A DNA stretch of 7,169 nt from Methanoculleus sp. UBA77. Its GTDB lineage: Archaea; Halobacteriota; Methanomicrobia; Methanomicrobiales; Methanoculleaceae. The notes beneath the pieces were generated by a model. That model had not been told where the DNA came from. It saw nothing but the letters and a program-made list of their open reading frames with translations, and did no database searches. Shown piece after piece: positions 6,303 through 7,169 of the stretch. Both the position numbers and the translations under genes were made by a program. Location: assembly GCA_002499455.1 (NCBI GenBank), contig DALN01000169.1:6176-13344 (forward strand). Reading direction: 5' to 3'. Position 1 is the first letter of the stretch, and each line of letters opens with the position of its first letter.

Positions 6303-6755
6303 TCACTCCTCCTCGCCGGCAGGGCCGGGGGGAGGGGAGGAGCACCGGGTCTTTAAGATATGCCCGACGATCGTCGACGAACTCGCAAGCGATCCCGGAT
6401 ACCCGGGGATCCGGACGACGTCCGCGTCAAGCCCGCGGTCCCGGAGCCGCTGCCGGAGCTGCCCCTCGTCGAAGTGCTGGTTGAACCCGAGGGTGATGAT
6501 ATCCGGCTGAATCTTCGTGATCGGGCGGAACATATCCTGCAGGTCGCCGAGGAGCGCATGGTCGACCGGCTTTAACGCCTGGACCATCCGGAGCCGCTGC
6601 TCCTCCGGGATGATCGGCCGGGGCTTGTGCCGTACGTTCGCGTCCCGCGCCACGATCACGAAGAGTTCGTCGCCGAGCCGCCGCGACTCCTCAAGGTAGT
6701 AGAGGTGGCCGGGGTGGAGGATATCGAACGTCCCCGTCGCGACGATACGGGTCAT
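6303..6755 (-). CDS. ribL: FAD synthetase, archaeal RibL type
   Basis: A 150-residue nucleotidyltransferase of the cytidylyltransferase-like fold. Residues 8-17 are GTFDILHPGH, with the HxGH-type catalytic H14 and H17. DELFVIVARD (29-38) and KPIIPEEQR-like (47-54) segments match archaeal RibL, as do MVQALKPVDHALLGD (57-71) and PDIITLGFNQHFDE (84-97). SSSTIV at 125-130 is the C-terminal nucleotide-binding block. RibL adenylates FMN to FAD, completing flavin synthesis in archaea, where the bifunctional bacterial RibF is absent. The start at 6755 follows GAGGTGGTC, a strong ribosome binding site, and overlaps the stop of the JAMM gene as ATGA. Oddities: only one cysteine (C138), whereas the studied M. 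jannaschii RibL has two near its C-terminus, and a short Pro/Glu-rich tail (141-150). Confidence 0.92.
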   Translation of the reverse strand: MTRIVATGTFDILHPGHLYYLEESRRLGDELFVIVARDANVRHKPRPIIPEEQRLRMVQALKPVDHALLGDLQDMFRPITKIQPDIITLGFNQHFDEGQLRQRLRDRGLDADVVRIPGYPGSLASSSTIVGHILKTRCSSPPPGPAGEEE

Positions 6756-7123
6756 TCGACCACCTCGAGGTGCACGGGGGTGCCGTCCGCCCGGTAGCAC
6801 CGCCAGTCCCGCGGACCGTAGGGGTAGCCGACGATGATATGATACCGGCCCACCGTAGGGAAGAAACGCAGGTCCGCCGATGACGGCGAGAGGACGCCGT
6901 TCGGGTGGCTGTGGGCGCTGCCGGCCTGGTGGATGTCCAGCGGGAGCATATCGATGAAGAACGAGGCGCTATCCTCCCTGACGACGGTGCCGGGCACCAG
7001 GTCGAGGTCGCAGATGATGCCGTCCCTCTCCCGCAGCACCGCAACGAACTCGTCCGGGTGGTGCTCTCTTGCAAGTTCAAAGAGCATTGAAAGCAGATCC
7101 CTGCTGATCCCGCATACAGCCAT
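6752..7123 (-). CDS. JAMM/MPN (Mov34) metalloprotease
   Basis: A 123-residue single-domain JAMM protein. The motif is complete: E25 (HHPDEFVAVL), then H71-S-H73-x10-D84 in AHSHPNGVLSPSSAD, with S81-S82 between. These bind the zinc and catalyse hydrolysis in the MPN+ family. Archaeal relatives include the HvJAMM1 desampylase, which removes ubiquitin-like SAMP proteins, but the real substrate here is unknown. The C-terminal part, with strands GRYHIIVGYPYG (92-103) and DWRCYRADG (106-114), completes the fold. It is cytoplasmic. The ATG at 7123 fits the family N-terminus (MAVCGISRDLL); an upstream ATG at 7153 with GAGG ahead of it would add 10 unconserved residues. It is the first gene in the operon with ribL, overlapping it by 4 bases as ATGA. 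A 6-bp inverted repeat covers the start codon. Confidence 0.86.
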   Translation of the reverse strand: MAVCGISRDLLSMLFELAREHHPDEFVAVLRERDGIICDLDLVPGTVVREDSASFFIDMLPLDIHQAGSAHSHPNGVLSPSSADLRFFPTVGRYHIIVGYPYGPRDWRCYRADGTPVHLEVVE

Positions 7124-7135
7124 TCTACTGAATGG
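7120..7135. promoter_or_regulatory. Inverted repeat over the JAMM start codon
   Basis: CCATTC-TACT-GAATGG is a perfect 6-bp inverted repeat with a 4-base spacer. The ATG at 7123 lies within one arm. As RNA the hairpin would hide the start codon; as DNA it could be an operator for the JAMM-ribL operon. It would be transcribed in full only if the promoter lies far enough upstream (a weak ACTTATGT at about 7149-7156 would not give that). Confidence 0.4.
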
Positions 7136-7169
7136 TAGGGGAGAGGGGGACATAAGTCCTCGCGTTCGG

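Overview
The window is GC-rich, tightly packed, and reads as archaeal, most likely a methanogen of the order Methanomicrobiales (Methanoculleus-like). The evidence is a DUF61/UPF0216 protein (an archaea-only family), an archaeal RibL-type FAD synthetase, a PAS/GAF sensor protein with a C-terminal H-box and no ATPase domain, TATA-type promoter elements about 25 bases ahead of several starts, and ribosome binding sites of the GGAGGTGATC type. The genus is an inference from protein style and base composition, not a proof.

Layout. 1-221 (minus): first 73 codons of a type I glutamine synthetase, preceded by a TATA box and a small inverted repeat. 222-460: non-coding, with a 12-bp bulged hairpin. 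461-1459 (minus): secreted M28 zinc peptidase. 1460-1590: divergent promoter region. 1591-2022 (plus): UPF0216 protein. 2032-2307 (minus): uncertain small membrane protein or lipoprotein. 2308-2398: AT-richer intergenic stretch with a 7-bp inverted repeat. 2399-2977 (minus): MerR-like DNA-binding protein with a long coiled coil. 2978-3107: divergent region with a symmetric TATA element. 3108-3791 (plus): YgjP/M48-like zinc metallopeptidase. 3799-5394 (minus): PAS-GAF-PAS-H-box sensor protein without a catalytic domain. 5595-6275 (minus): multi-pass membrane protein of the small multidrug export (COG2426) type. 6303-6755 (minus): RibL. 6752-7123 (minus): JAMM/MPN metalloprotease.

How the genes may work together. 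The clearest unit is JAMM -> ribL -> membrane protein on the minus strand. The first two genes overlap as ATGA and are probably translationally coupled; the third follows after 27 bases. The sensor gene lies further downstream and may be read separately. The MerR-like gene and the ygjP-like gene diverge from a near-perfectly symmetric TATA box and may share it. glnA has its own promoter.

I see no mobile element, CRISPR array, tRNA or rRNA, and no clearly new multi-gene system. The points most worth checking are the ATPase-less sensor, the inverted repeats lying on the starts of the JAMM operon and glnA, the symmetric divergent promoter, and the small lipoprotein-like gene.
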